64,000 nt of DNA from NCBI RefSeq assembly GCF_007095465.1, contig NZ_SDGL01000002.1, forward strand, positions 103,020 through 167,019. Reading direction: 5' to 3'. This stretch comes from Lactobacillus mulieris. Lineage in GTDB: Bacteria > Bacillota > Bacilli > Lactobacillales > Lactobacillaceae. The position numbers and the translations under genes are program-made. This document shows positions 32,656 to 43,199 of this stretch, piece after piece. A model generated the notes under the pieces. That model searched no databases and was not told the origin of the DNA. It saw only the letters and a program-made list of their open reading frames with translations. Within the stretch, counting starts at the first letter, position 1. Every line of letters starts with the position of its first letter.

Positions 32656-34695
32656 ATGACATATTTTGACAACGATTTTGATAACTTATTTAATGAACTA
32701 AACAAGTCATTTTTTAATGATGATAATGGTAATACACGTTATTACTTTTCAACTAATTCAACTAACCCTCAAGCTGTGCAACAAATTGAAAAACCAAAAC
32801 AAAACGATAATAAAATTGGTCGTGATTTAGTAAAAGAAGCTAAGAACAAAAAGTTCGATCCTGTAATCGGACGTGATGACCAAATTAATGCTGTTATTGA
32901 GATTTTGAGTCGTAGAAAAAAGAATAATCCTGTTTTAATTGGACCTGCTGGAGTTGGTAAAACTTCAATAGTTGAAGGTTTAGCACAAAGAATTGCCAGT
33001 GGTGATGTTCCTGATAAATTGTGTAAGATGCACATTTATGAACTTAATATCAATGACATGGTAGCAGGATCTAGTTTACGCGGTTCTTTTGAAGAAAAAA
33101 TCAAAAAAGTAATTGATATAGCTCAAAAAGAGCCAAACACAATTCTTTTCATTGATGAATTGCACAATATTGTTGGAGCAGGTTCTACTGATTCAGAAAA
33201 TAATTCCGGAGATGCTGCAAATATTTTGAAGCCGGCATTGGCCAGTGGAGATTTGAAGTTGATAGGTGCAACTACAACAAGTGAGTATCGGCAAATTGAA
33301 AAAGACCCTGCTTTAGCAAGAAGATTTCAAGCTGTTGATGTTCCAGAGCCAAGTAGCGAAGTAACTATTAAAATTTTGCAAGGCTTGAAAAAGAAATATG
33401 AAGAATTTCACCATGTAAAATATAGTGATGATAGCTTGAAGTTAGCTGTTGAACTATCACAACGTTATATTCAAGGGCGCTACTTACCAGATAAAGCAAT
33501 AGATTTAATGGACGAAGCTGGAGCCAAAAAGAGTTTGGGAGTAGATTCAACTGATGAAGATAGCTTAAAACAAAGAATTCATGATTATCAGTTAATCAAA
33601 GATGAAGCTGCTAAAGCTGAAGATTATAATAAGGCAAGTGAATATAAAGACAAAATTAGCAAACTTGAAGAGCAACTTAAGCACACAGATAAAGCAAATG
33701 AACCTGAAGTAACTGCCAAGGATATTTATGCCTTAATTGAACAAAAGACTAAAATTCCTATGAGTGAATTACACGCTGATGAAGCAAAGAAAAACTTAGA
33801 TTTAGCTAAGAAGCTGAAGAGTGTAGTGATTGATCAAGATAAAGCAATTGATATTATTACGGATGCAATTGCTAGAAAACAGGTCTTTAAAGATACCAAC
33901 CGGCCAACTGGTTCATTCTTGTTAACAGGACCTACTGGGGTTGGTAAAACAGAACTTGCTAAACAATTAGCCAAAGAATTATTTGGTGGTAGTGACCATT
34001 TGATTAGACTTGATATGAGTGAATATCAAGATCAGATGGCTGTTAATAAGTTAATCGGTTCTGCTCCCGGTTATGTTGGCTATGGAGAAGGTGGTCAATT
34101 AACTGAAAAAGTTCGTCATGAACCATATAGTTTAATTTTGTTAGATGAAATTGAAAAAGCTAATCCACAAGTATTCAATGCATTGCTTCAAATTTTAGAT
34201 GATGGTCGTTTGACAGATGCTCAAGGTAGAACAGTTTCATTTAAAGATACTATTATCATAATGACTTCAAATGCCGGATTTTCAGATAAGGTATTGAAAG
34301 ATGGGGAAGTTGATAAAGATGCACTAATGAAGGCACTTGAACTTTACTTTAGACCAGAATTCTTGAATAGATTAGACGCAATTGTACCATTTAATCACTT
34401 GAGTAGTAAGGATATGACAAAGATTTGTGGTTTGTACTTACAAAAGATGGAAAATACGTTATCTAAACGCAAGATTAAGATGACAATTAGTGATGAAGCT
34501 AAGAAAGTTTTAGCTAAGAGAGGCTATGATAAGAAGTTTGGTGCTCGTCCACTTAGAAGAGTTATGGAACAAGATTTACAAACTCCAGCAGCTAAGTTGA
34601 TTATGACTGAACCAGATTTGCAAGCAGTTGATTTTACTGCAGATGAAAAGCATCTTTACTTAAATGGAAAACCAATTGTTGACTTAGTTGCTTAA
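32656..34695 (+). CDS. clpL: Clp ATPase ClpL
   Basis: 679-residue AAA+ chaperone. A short Asn-rich N-terminus replaces the usual N domain and lacks the zinc-finger cysteines of ClpE. Two ATPase modules follow, with Walker A GPAGVGKT (96-103) and GPTGVGKT (about 425-432), and a middle coiled-coil/UVR-like insert (about 310-345). This layout is that of ClpL of lactobacilli and streptococci, which disaggregates heat-damaged proteins with little or no ClpP. The CIRCE site predicts HrcA repression and heat induction. GGGGTTGAAA precedes the ATG. Confidence 0.92.
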   Translation: MTYFDNDFDNLFNELNKSFFNDDNGNTRYYFSTNSTNPQAVQQIEKPKQNDNKIGRDLVKEAKNKKFDPVIGRDDQINAVIEILSRRKKNNPVLIGPAGVGKTSIVEGLAQRIASGDVPDKLCKMHIYELNINDMVAGSSLRGSFEEKIKKVIDIAQKEPNTILFIDELHNIVGAGSTDSENNSGDAANILKPALASGDLKLIGATTTSEYRQIEKDPALARRFQAVDVPEPSSEVTIKILQGLKKKYEEFHHVKYSDDSLKLAVELSQRYIQGRYLPDKAIDLMDEAGAKKSLGVDSTDEDSLKQRIHDYQLIKDEAAKAEDYNKASEYKDKISKLEEQLKHTDKANEPEVTAKDIYALIEQKTKIPMSELHADEAKKNLDLAKKLKSVVIDQDKAIDIITDAIARKQVFKDTNRPTGSFLLTGPTGVGKTELAKQLAKELFGGSDHLIRLDMSEYQDQMAVNKLIGSAPGYVGYGEGGQLTEKVRHEPYSLILLDEIEKANPQVFNALLQILDDGRLTDAQGRTVSFKDTIIIMTSNAGFSDKVLKDGEVDKDALMKALELYFRPEFLNRLDAIVPFNHLSSKDMTKICGLYLQKMENTLSKRKIKMTISDEAKKVLAKRGYDKKFGARPLRRVMEQDLQTPAAKLIMTEPDLQAVDFTADEKHLYLNGKPIVDLVA

Positions 34696-34706
34696 AATAA
34701 TTTTTG

Positions 34707-34733
34707 AGTCACTCCGAAAGGAGTGGCTTTTTC
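34707..34733 (+). terminator. clpL terminator
   Basis: AGTCACTCC / GGAGTGGCT stem (one G-U) with GAAA tetraloop and T run, 12 bases beyond the stop codon. Confidence 0.9.
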
Positions 34734-34783
34734 TTTTTAAAAAATTTAAAGAGGGGGTAGACTATTAACAAGGAGGAAAAAAC

Positions 34784-35434
34784 ATGCAGATTAAAAATAT
34801 TCAAGCGTTTGCTCATAAATATTTGGATAATGATACGACAGGTCATGATTATTGGCATGGAGAAAGGGTAGCAAATCTAGCCAAAAAATTATTTTTGCAA
34901 GATTATCCTAAGGCGCAAGAAAAGCAATTAGATTTGCTTTTAATTATGGGATATTTGCATGATACGATTGATGAAAAGATATGTGCTAATCCTGACGAAG
35001 TCACTAGTGAGATGAAGAATTTGCTTAAAAATGAGAACTTAAAACAAGATGAAATATCTAGTATTTTATTTGTTTTAAACCATATGTCTTATTCCAAAAA
35101 TATCGAACACCATTTTCAATTGCCGATGATTGGTCAATATGTTCAAGATGCAGATCGAATTGAAGCTCTTGGTGCTATTGGAATTGCTAGGGCATTTGCT
35201 TTTGGGGGTAGTCATAATCAAAAAATTTATGATCCAGCAATTAAACCACAGACTTTAAAAAGTCATAAACAGTATCGTAATCATGAAGCTACTACAATTA
35301 ATCATTTTTATGAAAAATTATTTAATTTAGAGCAAACAATGAATACACCTGCAGGGAGAAAAATAGCTCAGGAGAGAACTATATATATGCATAAGTTTGT
35401 TGACCAATTTTTAAAAGAGTGGGAAGGAAAATAA
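34784..35434 (+). CDS. HD-domain phosphohydrolase
   Basis: 216-residue cytoplasmic protein of the HD superfamily. Metal ligands are visible as HDYWHGERVA (about 20-30), YLHD (about 60-63) and the VQDADRIEALGAIGIARA block (about 120-137), as in YpgQ/YedJ-type phosphohydrolases that act on nucleotides or pyrophosphate. AAGGAGG stands at good distance from the ATG. It is a single gene between the clpL terminator and the next promoter. Substrate not assignable. Confidence 0.85.
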   Translation: MQIKNIQAFAHKYLDNDTTGHDYWHGERVANLAKKLFLQDYPKAQEKQLDLLLIMGYLHDTIDEKICANPDEVTSEMKNLLKNENLKQDEISSILFVLNHMSYSKNIEHHFQLPMIGQYVQDADRIEALGAIGIARAFAFGGSHNQKIYDPAIKPQTLKSHKQYRNHEATTINHFYEKLFNLEQTMNTPAGRKIAQERTIYMHKFVDQFLKEWEGK

Positions 35435-35443
35435 GCTTTTTAT

Positions 35444-35471
35444 TTGACAGAATTTAATTTTTTTCTATAAT
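35444..35471 (+). promoter_or_regulatory. Promoter of the amidotransferase-like hydrolase and permease pair
   Basis: TTGACA (35444-35449), 16-bp spacer, TATAAT (35466-35471). Confidence 0.8.
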
Positions 35472-35513
35472 TAACAACATGCTATGAACAAAAAGTAAGT
35501 GAGGAGGAGGACC

Positions 35514-36245
35514 ATGGACAAGCCAATTATAGGTATTTCAGGTTCAGAAATTATTGATGAAGGTGGAATGTTTCCCGGCTATCGGCGTAGTTATGTTAAT
35601 GAAGATTATGTTGATTCTGTTGTGAAAAATGGAGGTATACCATTTATCATTCCTTTTACTGAAAACGATGAGGTAATTAAAGAACAATTAGATCACGTGC
35701 AGGGATTGATTTTATCAGGGGGCCATGATGTTGATCCACATTTATACAATGAAGAACCTTTGCAAAAATTAGGCACAACTTGGCCAGAACGTGATCATTT
35801 TGACATGCTACTGCTTAAATTAGCAGAGGAAAAAGGAATACCAGTATTAGGGATTTGTCGTGGTTTCCAAATCATAAATGTGTTTCATGGAGGCTCATTA
35901 TATCAAGATTTGTCATATCGACAAGGTGTGACGTTAAAGCATAATCAGGGGTCAAGACCTGATTTACCTACGCATTCTGTTGATGTGATTTCTGGTACAC
36001 ATTTAGCTGAGATATTAGCAAAAGATAAAATTTTAGTAAATTCATTCCATCACTTATTAATAAAAGATTTAGCTTCTGATTTAGTTGCTTCAGCTAAAGC
36101 AAGCGACGGTGTAATTGAGGGGCTTGAAACTAAAAATGGACAAGTAATAGGTGTCCAATGGCATCCAGAAATGTTACATAATAATGAACACGTTTCATAT
36201 CAAAATAATTTATTTAAAAACTTAATTATTAAGGCGAACAACTAA
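35514..36245 (+). CDS. Gamma-glutamyl-gamma-aminobutyrate hydrolase-family protein (PuuD-like)
   Basis: 243-residue class I glutamine-amidotransferase-fold hydrolase. The nucleophile C115 lies in GICRGFQ and the catalytic His-Glu in VQWHPEM near the C-terminus (about 221-224); SGGHDVDP (about 68-75) forms the oxyanion segment. PuuD-type enzymes split gamma-glutamyl amides to free glutamate. The ATG at 35514 has GGAGGAGG upstream. The next gene is an amino acid permease 13 bases away, suggesting uptake and hydrolysis of a gamma-glutamyl compound or related amide. Confidence 0.85.
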   Translation: MDKPIIGISGSEIIDEGGMFPGYRRSYVNEDYVDSVVKNGGIPFIIPFTENDEVIKEQLDHVQGLILSGGHDVDPHLYNEEPLQKLGTTWPERDHFDMLLLKLAEEKGIPVLGICRGFQIINVFHGGSLYQDLSYRQGVTLKHNQGSRPDLPTHSVDVISGTHLAEILAKDKILVNSFHHLLIKDLASDLVASAKASDGVIEGLETKNGQVIGVQWHPEMLHNNEHVSYQNNLFKNLIIKANN

Positions 36246-36258
36246 GGAGAAAATTTTG

Positions 36259-37668
36259 ATGAATGACAAAAGAGAAAGCGATAAACTGGGCTTTTGGTCA
36301 ATAGTTTTATTAGCAATTAATTCGATTATTGGTTCAGGTATATTTTTAACACCAGGTAGTGTTGTATCAAGAGTTGGAAGTAAAGCTTTGTTAGTTTACT
36401 TAATTGCAGCAAGCTTTGCAGCCATACTAGCAATTACTTTTGCGGCAGCAGCTAAATATGTAACCAAATCAGGAGCAGCATATGCATATAGTAAAGCAGC
36501 TTTTGGAGAAAATGTTGGTTTCTATATGGGGGTATTACGTTACTTTTCTGCAAGTGTAGCCTGGGGAGTAATGGCAGTTGCTGTTATAAAATCGACTATT
36601 TCAATTTTTGGTGGCGATCCAAATAGCTTTCAAAATGTGTCTATTGGTTTTGTTGTTTTGATGCTACTTATTTGGATCATCAACCTATTTGGTCAAAGTG
36701 TAGTTAAATACATTATGAATTTATCTACAATTGGTAAGTTATTAGCTTTAGGGTTAGTAATTTTCGTAGGGGCTTTTTTATTACTGTCTACTGGTGAAAA
36801 TCATTTTAGCGAAATAGATACTTTGCAAATAGCTGGTAAAAATGTTATTCCTGCTGTAACGACAAGTAGCTTTGTAATGGCAATTGTATCAGCCTTTTAT
36901 GCTTTTACTGGTTTTGAATCAATTGCTTCTGGATCAGAAGATATGAAGAATCCAGCTAAAAATTTACCTCGAGCTATTCCATTGGCCATTTTAATTATTG
37001 CTTTAGTTTATATCGGTGTTGTAGCAGTAGCAATGGTACTTAATCCACGTGAATTACTTGAAACTAAACAAGTAGTTGCGGTTGCAGCTATTTTTTCAAG
37101 TCCTGTTTTACGAGCAATTATTCTGGTTGGTGCCTTAGTATCTATGTTTGGAATTAATATTGCATCGAGTTTCCATGCGCCTAGAATTTTAGAAGCAATG
37201 GCTCGTGAAAATCAATTTCCTAAGTGGCTTGCTAAGAGAACTAAGAGGAACTTCCCAGCAAGAACCTTTTTAATTACTTTGATTTTAGCAGTACTTGTTC
37301 CGATGGCTTTTCATTATTCAACTGATAATTTAATTATTTTAAGTGCCACTGTGAGATTTTTAGGCTTTATTGTTGTTCCACTTGGTGTAATTAGATTCTA
37401 TCTTGGAAAAAATGTTGAACCCATCCTAACTGCAAACAAAAATAAAATAACTGACTTAATTTTCCCAATCTTTTCAATTTTAATTACACTATTTTTACTT
37501 TATAAGTATGATTGGGCAGCTGAATTTAGTGTCACCGTAAATGGTGTTACTAGTTTAAATTGGTTTGCTATTGGTGCGTTAGCTTTTGGGGCAGTTATTT
37601 TACCAGCGATTTTATTTATATTAACTAAAAATGAACGTAAAAAAGCAGAAGCAATGTTAGAAAAATAA
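36259..37668 (+). CDS. APC-family amino acid permease
   Basis: 469-residue permease with 12 membrane segments. The first helix carries NSIIGSGIFLTPGSV, the unwound substrate-binding GSGIF motif of the amino acid-polyamine-organocation family; GFESIASGSEDMKNPAKNLPRAI is the conserved helix 6/loop block. The start is the ATG at 36259, nine bases after AAGGAG. It forms an operon with the PuuD-like hydrolase. Substrate is unknown. Confidence 0.88.
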   Translation: MNDKRESDKLGFWSIVLLAINSIIGSGIFLTPGSVVSRVGSKALLVYLIAASFAAILAITFAAAAKYVTKSGAAYAYSKAAFGENVGFYMGVLRYFSASVAWGVMAVAVIKSTISIFGGDPNSFQNVSIGFVVLMLLIWIINLFGQSVVKYIMNLSTIGKLLALGLVIFVGAFLLLSTGENHFSEIDTLQIAGKNVIPAVTTSSFVMAIVSAFYAFTGFESIASGSEDMKNPAKNLPRAIPLAILIIALVYIGVVAVAMVLNPRELLETKQVVAVAAIFSSPVLRAIILVGALVSMFGINIASSFHAPRILEAMARENQFPKWLAKRTKRNFPARTFLITLILAVLVPMAFHYSTDNLIILSATVRFLGFIVVPLGVIRFYLGKNVEPILTANKNKITDLIFPIFSILITLFLLYKYDWAAEFSVTVNGVTSLNWFAIGALAFGAVILPAILFILTKNERKKAEAMLEK

Positions 37669-37729
37669 AACAGTTAAAATCTATCTAATTGCGTAAAAAG
37701 CATAATCATAGTGAGAGGGGTATTTTTTA

Positions 37730-38638
37730 ATGAACCAAAAAGTAAAATGGTCTATTTTAGCAGCTATAGCTTGTGTATTTTGGGGTATTTCAGGCCTATT
37801 TGGTAAGAATCTATTTAATTCTAATCCTTTAATAACACCTATCTTTTTAACTAAAATCAGAATGGTTATTAGTGGAATAATTATTTTACTTTTTGCGAAA
37901 ATTACAAACCAAAAACCTTTCACTATTTGGAAAAATAAAAAAGATGCAGTAACTGTATCTGCTTATGGTTTATTTGGTCTAGTACCAGTGCAACTTTTTT
38001 ACTTTATGGTGGTTAAGGAAGCTAATGCTTCGATTGCAACTGTTTTACAATTTATAGGGCCGTTTTTTGTGATTTTTTGGATGTTAATAACCAAACAACA
38101 GGTTTATCGGAACTTAGATTTGATTTCGGCAACACTAGCCTTTTTAGGAGTATTTTTACTAGCTACCCATGGAAATTTACAAACTTTAACTTTAAGTCCA
38201 GGAGCTTTATTTTTTGGAATGTTATCTGCTGTTGGTGTAGCAACTAATACTTTAATTCCAAGAAGAATTATCACTTCATATCCAACTGTAGTAATAACAG
38301 GTTGGGGGCTATTGATAGCTGGAATTGCTTTATTTATATTTGATCCAAGTGTACCTAAAATTTCGATTACTTGGGGGATGATAATTGATTTGGCCGGCGT
38401 AATAGTAATTGGAACGCTTATACCATTTCAGTGGATGGCAGGAGCTTTAAGATATATAAGCCCAAGTACTGCAAGCTTATTAGATGCTTTTGAGCCTATT
38501 AGTGCGATGATTGGAAGTGTCATATTATTTAACTTAATATTATCGCCAATGGATATTATTGGCTCTGTTATGATTATTGGGGCAGTTTTATTAGTAAGCT
38601 TAAATCCGCCAAGACTAACAAAAAAAGCGCATCGTTAA
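37730..38638 (+). CDS. EamA/DMT-family transporter
   Basis: 302-residue membrane protein with ten hydrophobic segments in two homologous EamA halves (about 10-140 and 155-290). The conserved helix endings are WGISGLFGK, and SPSTASLLDAFEPISAMIGSV in the second half. GAGAGGGG precedes the ATG at 37730. Members of the family export metabolites or amino acids; no substrate can be named. It may share a transcript with the permease gene since no terminator lies between. Confidence 0.85.
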   Translation: MNQKVKWSILAAIACVFWGISGLFGKNLFNSNPLITPIFLTKIRMVISGIIILLFAKITNQKPFTIWKNKKDAVTVSAYGLFGLVPVQLFYFMVVKEANASIATVLQFIGPFFVIFWMLITKQQVYRNLDLISATLAFLGVFLLATHGNLQTLTLSPGALFFGMLSAVGVATNTLIPRRIITSYPTVVITGWGLLIAGIALFIFDPSVPKISITWGMIIDLAGVIVIGTLIPFQWMAGALRYISPSTASLLDAFEPISAMIGSVILFNLILSPMDIIGSVMIIGAVLLVSLNPPRLTKKAHR

Positions 38639-38649
38639 TGCGCTTTTTT
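38621..38649 (+). terminator. Bidirectional terminator between eamA-type gene and guaC
   Basis: A 12-bp stem AAAAAAGCGCAT / ATGCGCTTTTTT with T runs in both directions. The stop codon of the EamA gene lies in the loop/stem. Confidence 0.92.
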
Positions 38650-38657
38650 TATTTTGC

Positions 38658-39650
38658 TTAAATATCACCATTCATAATACTACTTTTAACGATAACATAG
38701 TCGACTAAGCGAATAGATTGTAAGTTTTTTCCACCAGCATAAGAAATGGCAGATTGTAAGTCTTCTTGCATTTCTTTTAAAGTATCTTTAATTGAGCCAC
38801 GATAAGGAACAAGTAGCTGCTTACCTTCAACATTATGATGTCCACCTTTTTGTACTTCAGAAGCCGAACCCCAATATTGTTTGTAAACTTTTCCGTTGAT
38901 TTTAATTACATTACCTGGAGATTCTTCATGTCCAGCAAGCATTGAGCCTATCATTACCATACTTGCACCAAAACGAACAGATTTCGCTATATCACCGTTA
39001 TGACGAATACCACCATCGGCAATAATTGGTTTGCTAGCAGCTTTAGAACACATTCTTAAAGCTGCTAATTGCCATCCACCAGTGCCAAAACCAGTCTTTA
39101 ATTTGGTGATGCAAGCTCTACCAGGTCCTACTCCAACTTTAGTTGCATCAGCACCAGCATTTTCAAGTTCACGAACAGCTTCAGGAGTTGCGACGTTACC
39201 TGCCGTTAAAAAACTACTTGGCATCTTAGTTTTAATATACTTGATCATTTTGATAACGTAGTCTGAATGACCATGAGCGACATCAATAGTAATATATTCA
39301 GGAATAAGATTCTCTTTAACTAAGTTATCAATAAAGTCATATTCGTCATCTTTAATTCCAACTGAAATTGAAGCAAAAAGTTTTTTATCATGCATCATTT
39401 TGATAAAACTGGCTCTCTTTTGAGGTTCAAAACGGTGCATTACATAATAATAATCGTTCTTAGCTAGCCAAATAGCTAGTTCTTCATTGATAACGCTTTG
39501 CATGTTAGCAGGAACAACTGGTATTTTGAATGTTCGGTTTCCAAAATTAATGGACGTATCAGCTTCTTTACGACTTTTGATGATACATTTGTTTGGTACT
39601 AACTGAATATCGTTATAATCAAAGGCTTCCATACTGAAATAATTACTCAT
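38658..39650 (-). CDS. guaC: GMP reductase GuaC
   Basis: 330-residue cytoplasmic enzyme that reduces GMP to IMP with NADPH, allowing guanine nucleotides to be converted to adenine nucleotides. The TIM-barrel shows the IMPDH/GMPR flap [16 protein letters not shown] with nucleophile C180, and the phosphate-binding [21 protein letters not shown] stretch. The CBS domains of IMP dehydrogenase are missing, and the short length identifies it as GuaC rather than GuaB. It is divergent from purA and shares a region with PurBox-like motifs. Confidence 0.93.
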   Translation of the reverse strand: MSNYFSMEAFDYNDIQLVPNKCIIKSRKEADTSINFGNRTFKIPVVPANMQSVINEELAIWLAKNDYYYVMHRFEPQKRASFIKMMHDKKLFASISVGIKDDEYDFIDNLVKENLIPEYITIDVAHGHSDYVIKMIKYIKTKMPSSFLTAGNVATPEAVRELENAGADATKVGVGPGRACITKLKTGFGTGGWQLAALRMCSKAASKPIIADGGIRHNGDIAKSVRFGASMVMIGSMLAGHEESPGNVIKINGKVYKQYWGSASEVQKGGHHNVEGKQLLVPYRGSIKDTLKEMQEDLQSAISYAGGKNLQSIRLVDYVIVKSSIMNGDI

Positions 39651-39715
39651 AAAAATGCTCCTTCATTTTTAATCCGCTAGTAACTATACGGATAAAATTC
39701 ATCTTTGTCAACTGA

Positions 39716-39791
39716 TAAACTGAACAACTTAATAGATAGTAAAAATATAGTTCGTGAATAGTTTGACATATCAATTAAAGACTGGTAGAGT
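39716..39791 (+). promoter_or_regulatory. purA promoter and PurBox-like pair
   Basis: TTGACA (39763-39768), 17-bp spacer and TAGAGT (39786-39791) form the purA promoter. Just upstream, ATAGTTCGTGAAT (39747-39759; 11 of 13 to the PurR box on the minus strand) is inverted relative to a weaker TAAACTGAACAAC (39716-39728; 10 of 13). The divergent arrangement suggests joint control of purA-purB and guaC by PurR. Confidence 0.55.
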
Positions 39792-39827
39792 ATGCTAGTA
39801 ATTTGCTTTTTTAAATTTATGAGGTGA

Positions 39828-41126
<1,299 letters not shown>

Positions 41127-42422
41127 ATGATAGAGCGTTATACTCGTCCTGAAATGGGAAAAATTTGGACTGATAAAAATAAGTACCAAGCATGGCTTGA
41201 AGTTGAAATTGCGGCAAATAATGCTTGGAGTGAAATAGGAGAAGTGCCAGCAGACGATGCTGAAAAAATTTGTAAGAATGCCAAATTTACAGCTGAACGT
41301 GTGGCAGAACTTGAAAACATAACTCATCATGATGTAGTTGCCTTTACTAGAACAGTATCTGAAAGTTTAGGACCAGAAAAGAAATGGGTTCATTTTGGAT
41401 TAACTTCGACTGATGTTGTTGATACAGCCCAAGGATACTTATTAAAACAAGCTAACGAGATTTTACGCAAAGACTTAGTAATGGTAAAAGAGACGATTGC
41501 TAAAAGAGCTGTAGAGCATAAAGATACTGTGATGATGGGACGGACCCATGGAGTTCAAGCAGAGCCAACTACTTTTGGCTTGAAACTTGCTCGTTGGTAC
41601 GCAGAAATTAAGCGTGATATTGAGCGTTTTGAACATGCGGCTCGTGGAGTTGAATCTGGCAAAATTTCTGGGGCTGTTGGTAATTTTGCTAATGTTCCAC
41701 CAGAAGTTGAAACTAGTGTGTTAAAGCAATTAGGACTTAATCAACAAGAAATTACTAGTCAGGTCTTGCCAAGAGATTTACATGCTGAATATATTGCTAC
41801 CTTAGCCTTGTTGGCAACCAGTATTGAGAATTGGGCAACTGAGATTAGATCTTTGCAACGCTCAGAAATTCATGAAGTAGAGGAACACTTTAGAGCTGGA
41901 CAAAAAGGATCAAGTGCAATGCCTCATAAGCGTAATCCGATTGGCTCAGAAAACTTATGTGGTTTGGCTCGAGTAGTGCGTGGACATATGATTACTGCTT
42001 ATGAAAATGTTAGTTTATGGCATGAACGAGACATTTCTCATTCATCAGCTGAACGGGTAATTTTACCTGATACGACAATTTTACTTGATTATATGCTTAA
42101 TCGTTTTAATCGGATTTTAGCTAATTTGGATGTTTTTCCAGAAACAATGCTCAAAAATATGAATCGGACTTATGGACTGGTGTATTCACAAAGATTGCTT
42201 TTGAAGTTGATTGATGAAACTAGTTTATCAAGAGAAGCTGCTTATGATATGGTACAAAAGTTAACTGCTGAGTCTTGGGATAAACAGAAACAATTTAAGG
42301 ATTTGGTCTTAAATAGCTCAATCATAGACTATCTATCAAGAGCAGATATCGAAGATGCATTTGATTATCATTATTATTTAAAACATGTTGATGATATCTT
42401 TAAAAAAGTTGGTTTAGAATAA
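41127..42422 (+). CDS. purB: Adenylosuccinate lyase PurB
   Basis: 431-residue enzyme that splits adenylosuccinate to AMP and fumarate and also acts in the ninth step of IMP synthesis. It carries the fumarase/ASL superfamily signature GSSAMPHKRNP (catalytic Ser loop) and TSTDVVDTAQGY; THGVQAEPTTFG completes the site with a catalytic His. It begins immediately after purA. Since the de novo IMP genes are not in this window, the pair probably serves salvage as well. Confidence 0.97.
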   Translation: MIERYTRPEMGKIWTDKNKYQAWLEVEIAANNAWSEIGEVPADDAEKICKNAKFTAERVAELENITHHDVVAFTRTVSESLGPEKKWVHFGLTSTDVVDTAQGYLLKQANEILRKDLVMVKETIAKRAVEHKDTVMMGRTHGVQAEPTTFGLKLARWYAEIKRDIERFEHAARGVESGKISGAVGNFANVPPEVETSVLKQLGLNQQEITSQVLPRDLHAEYIATLALLATSIENWATEIRSLQRSEIHEVEEHFRAGQKGSSAMPHKRNPIGSENLCGLARVVRGHMITAYENVSLWHERDISHSSAERVILPDTTILLDYMLNRFNRILANLDVFPETMLKNMNRTYGLVYSQRLLLKLIDETSLSREAAYDMVQKLTAESWDKQKQFKDLVLNSSIIDYLSRADIEDAFDYHYYLKHVDDIFKKVGLE

Positions 42423-42460
42423 AAAAATGGTAATTCACCTAATGTGAATTACCATTTTTT
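42422..42460 (+). terminator. Bidirectional terminator between purB and gatD
   Basis: A 17-bp stem AAAAAATGGTAATTCAC with its exact complement (42444-42460) and a five-base loop. A and T runs on both sides serve both converging genes. Confidence 0.93.
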
Positions 42461-43146
42461 TATTCAGTTATACTTTCTTTATTTGTTACACGTTCTTTAT
42501 GCCAATTTAAAATCATTTCAACAATTGCATTAGCAACGTTGACATTTTTTAATAAAGGACCATGGGAGTATGAACCAATAAAGTTACGATAGCGTAAACC
42601 TTCAGCCTTATCTTGAGGATTGTTACCATAACCTTCAATCATTCTCCCTAGAGGATGTAACTTGTCGGTATTATCAAAGTAAGTTTGCCCTGAATGGTTT
42701 TCAAAGGCAACTACTTCGCCCCATTCAGTCATATACTTGGTGTCACCAATCATGCGCTTATCTGATTTAAAGACAGTATGAAGTGGGAAAATACCTAATC
42801 CTTTAATAGTTACGCCTGAATTGGTTTTGTAATAGTCTCCCATAAATTGGTATCCGCCACAAATGCAAAGCATTGGATGACCAGCATTAATATACTTTTC
42901 TAAAGTTTCTTTATGGCGTGGGATGTCTTTCGCAACAACTGTTTGTTCGAAGTCCTGACCTCCACCAAAAAAGACAAAGTCATAGTCAAAAGCATTAAAT
43001 TCATCGCCTAAGGAAATATTGTCAACTTGTGTATCGTATCCACGACGCTTTAATAGAAAACTCAAAATTTTAACATCGCCGCTGTCGCCATAAGTATTCA
43101 TCAAATCTTCGTATAAATATGCAATTTTGATTAGTTTATCAGTCAT
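42460..43146 (-). CDS. gatD: Lipid II isoglutaminyl synthase, glutamine amidotransferase subunit GatD
   Basis: 228-residue cytoplasmic class I amidotransferase (CobB/CobQ-like). The nucleophile is in LCICGGYQ (about C96), with an oxyanion FFGGGQDFEQ stretch (about 59-68) and SYSHGPLL for the catalytic His. In the family it makes ammonia for MurT, which amidates the glutamate of lipid II. MurT is usually the upstream gene in an operon, but here the upstream gene is a ThiD/PdxK kinase. The ATG at 43146 was preferred to one ten codons upstream because AAAGAG precedes it. Confidence 0.88.
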   Translation of the reverse strand: MTDKLIKIAYLYEDLMNTYGDSGDVKILSFLLKRRGYDTQVDNISLGDEFNAFDYDFVFFGGGQDFEQTVVAKDIPRHKETLEKYINAGHPMLCICGGYQFMGDYYKTNSGVTIKGLGIFPLHTVFKSDKRMIGDTKYMTEWGEVVAFENHSGQTYFDNTDKLHPLGRMIEGYGNNPQDKAEGLRYRNFIGSYSHGPLLKNVNVANAIVEMILNWHKERVTNKESITE

Positions 43147-43199
43147 TGTTACACTCTTTTCACCAAAATTCTTCAATATAGTAAGTATAACCTAAAATA

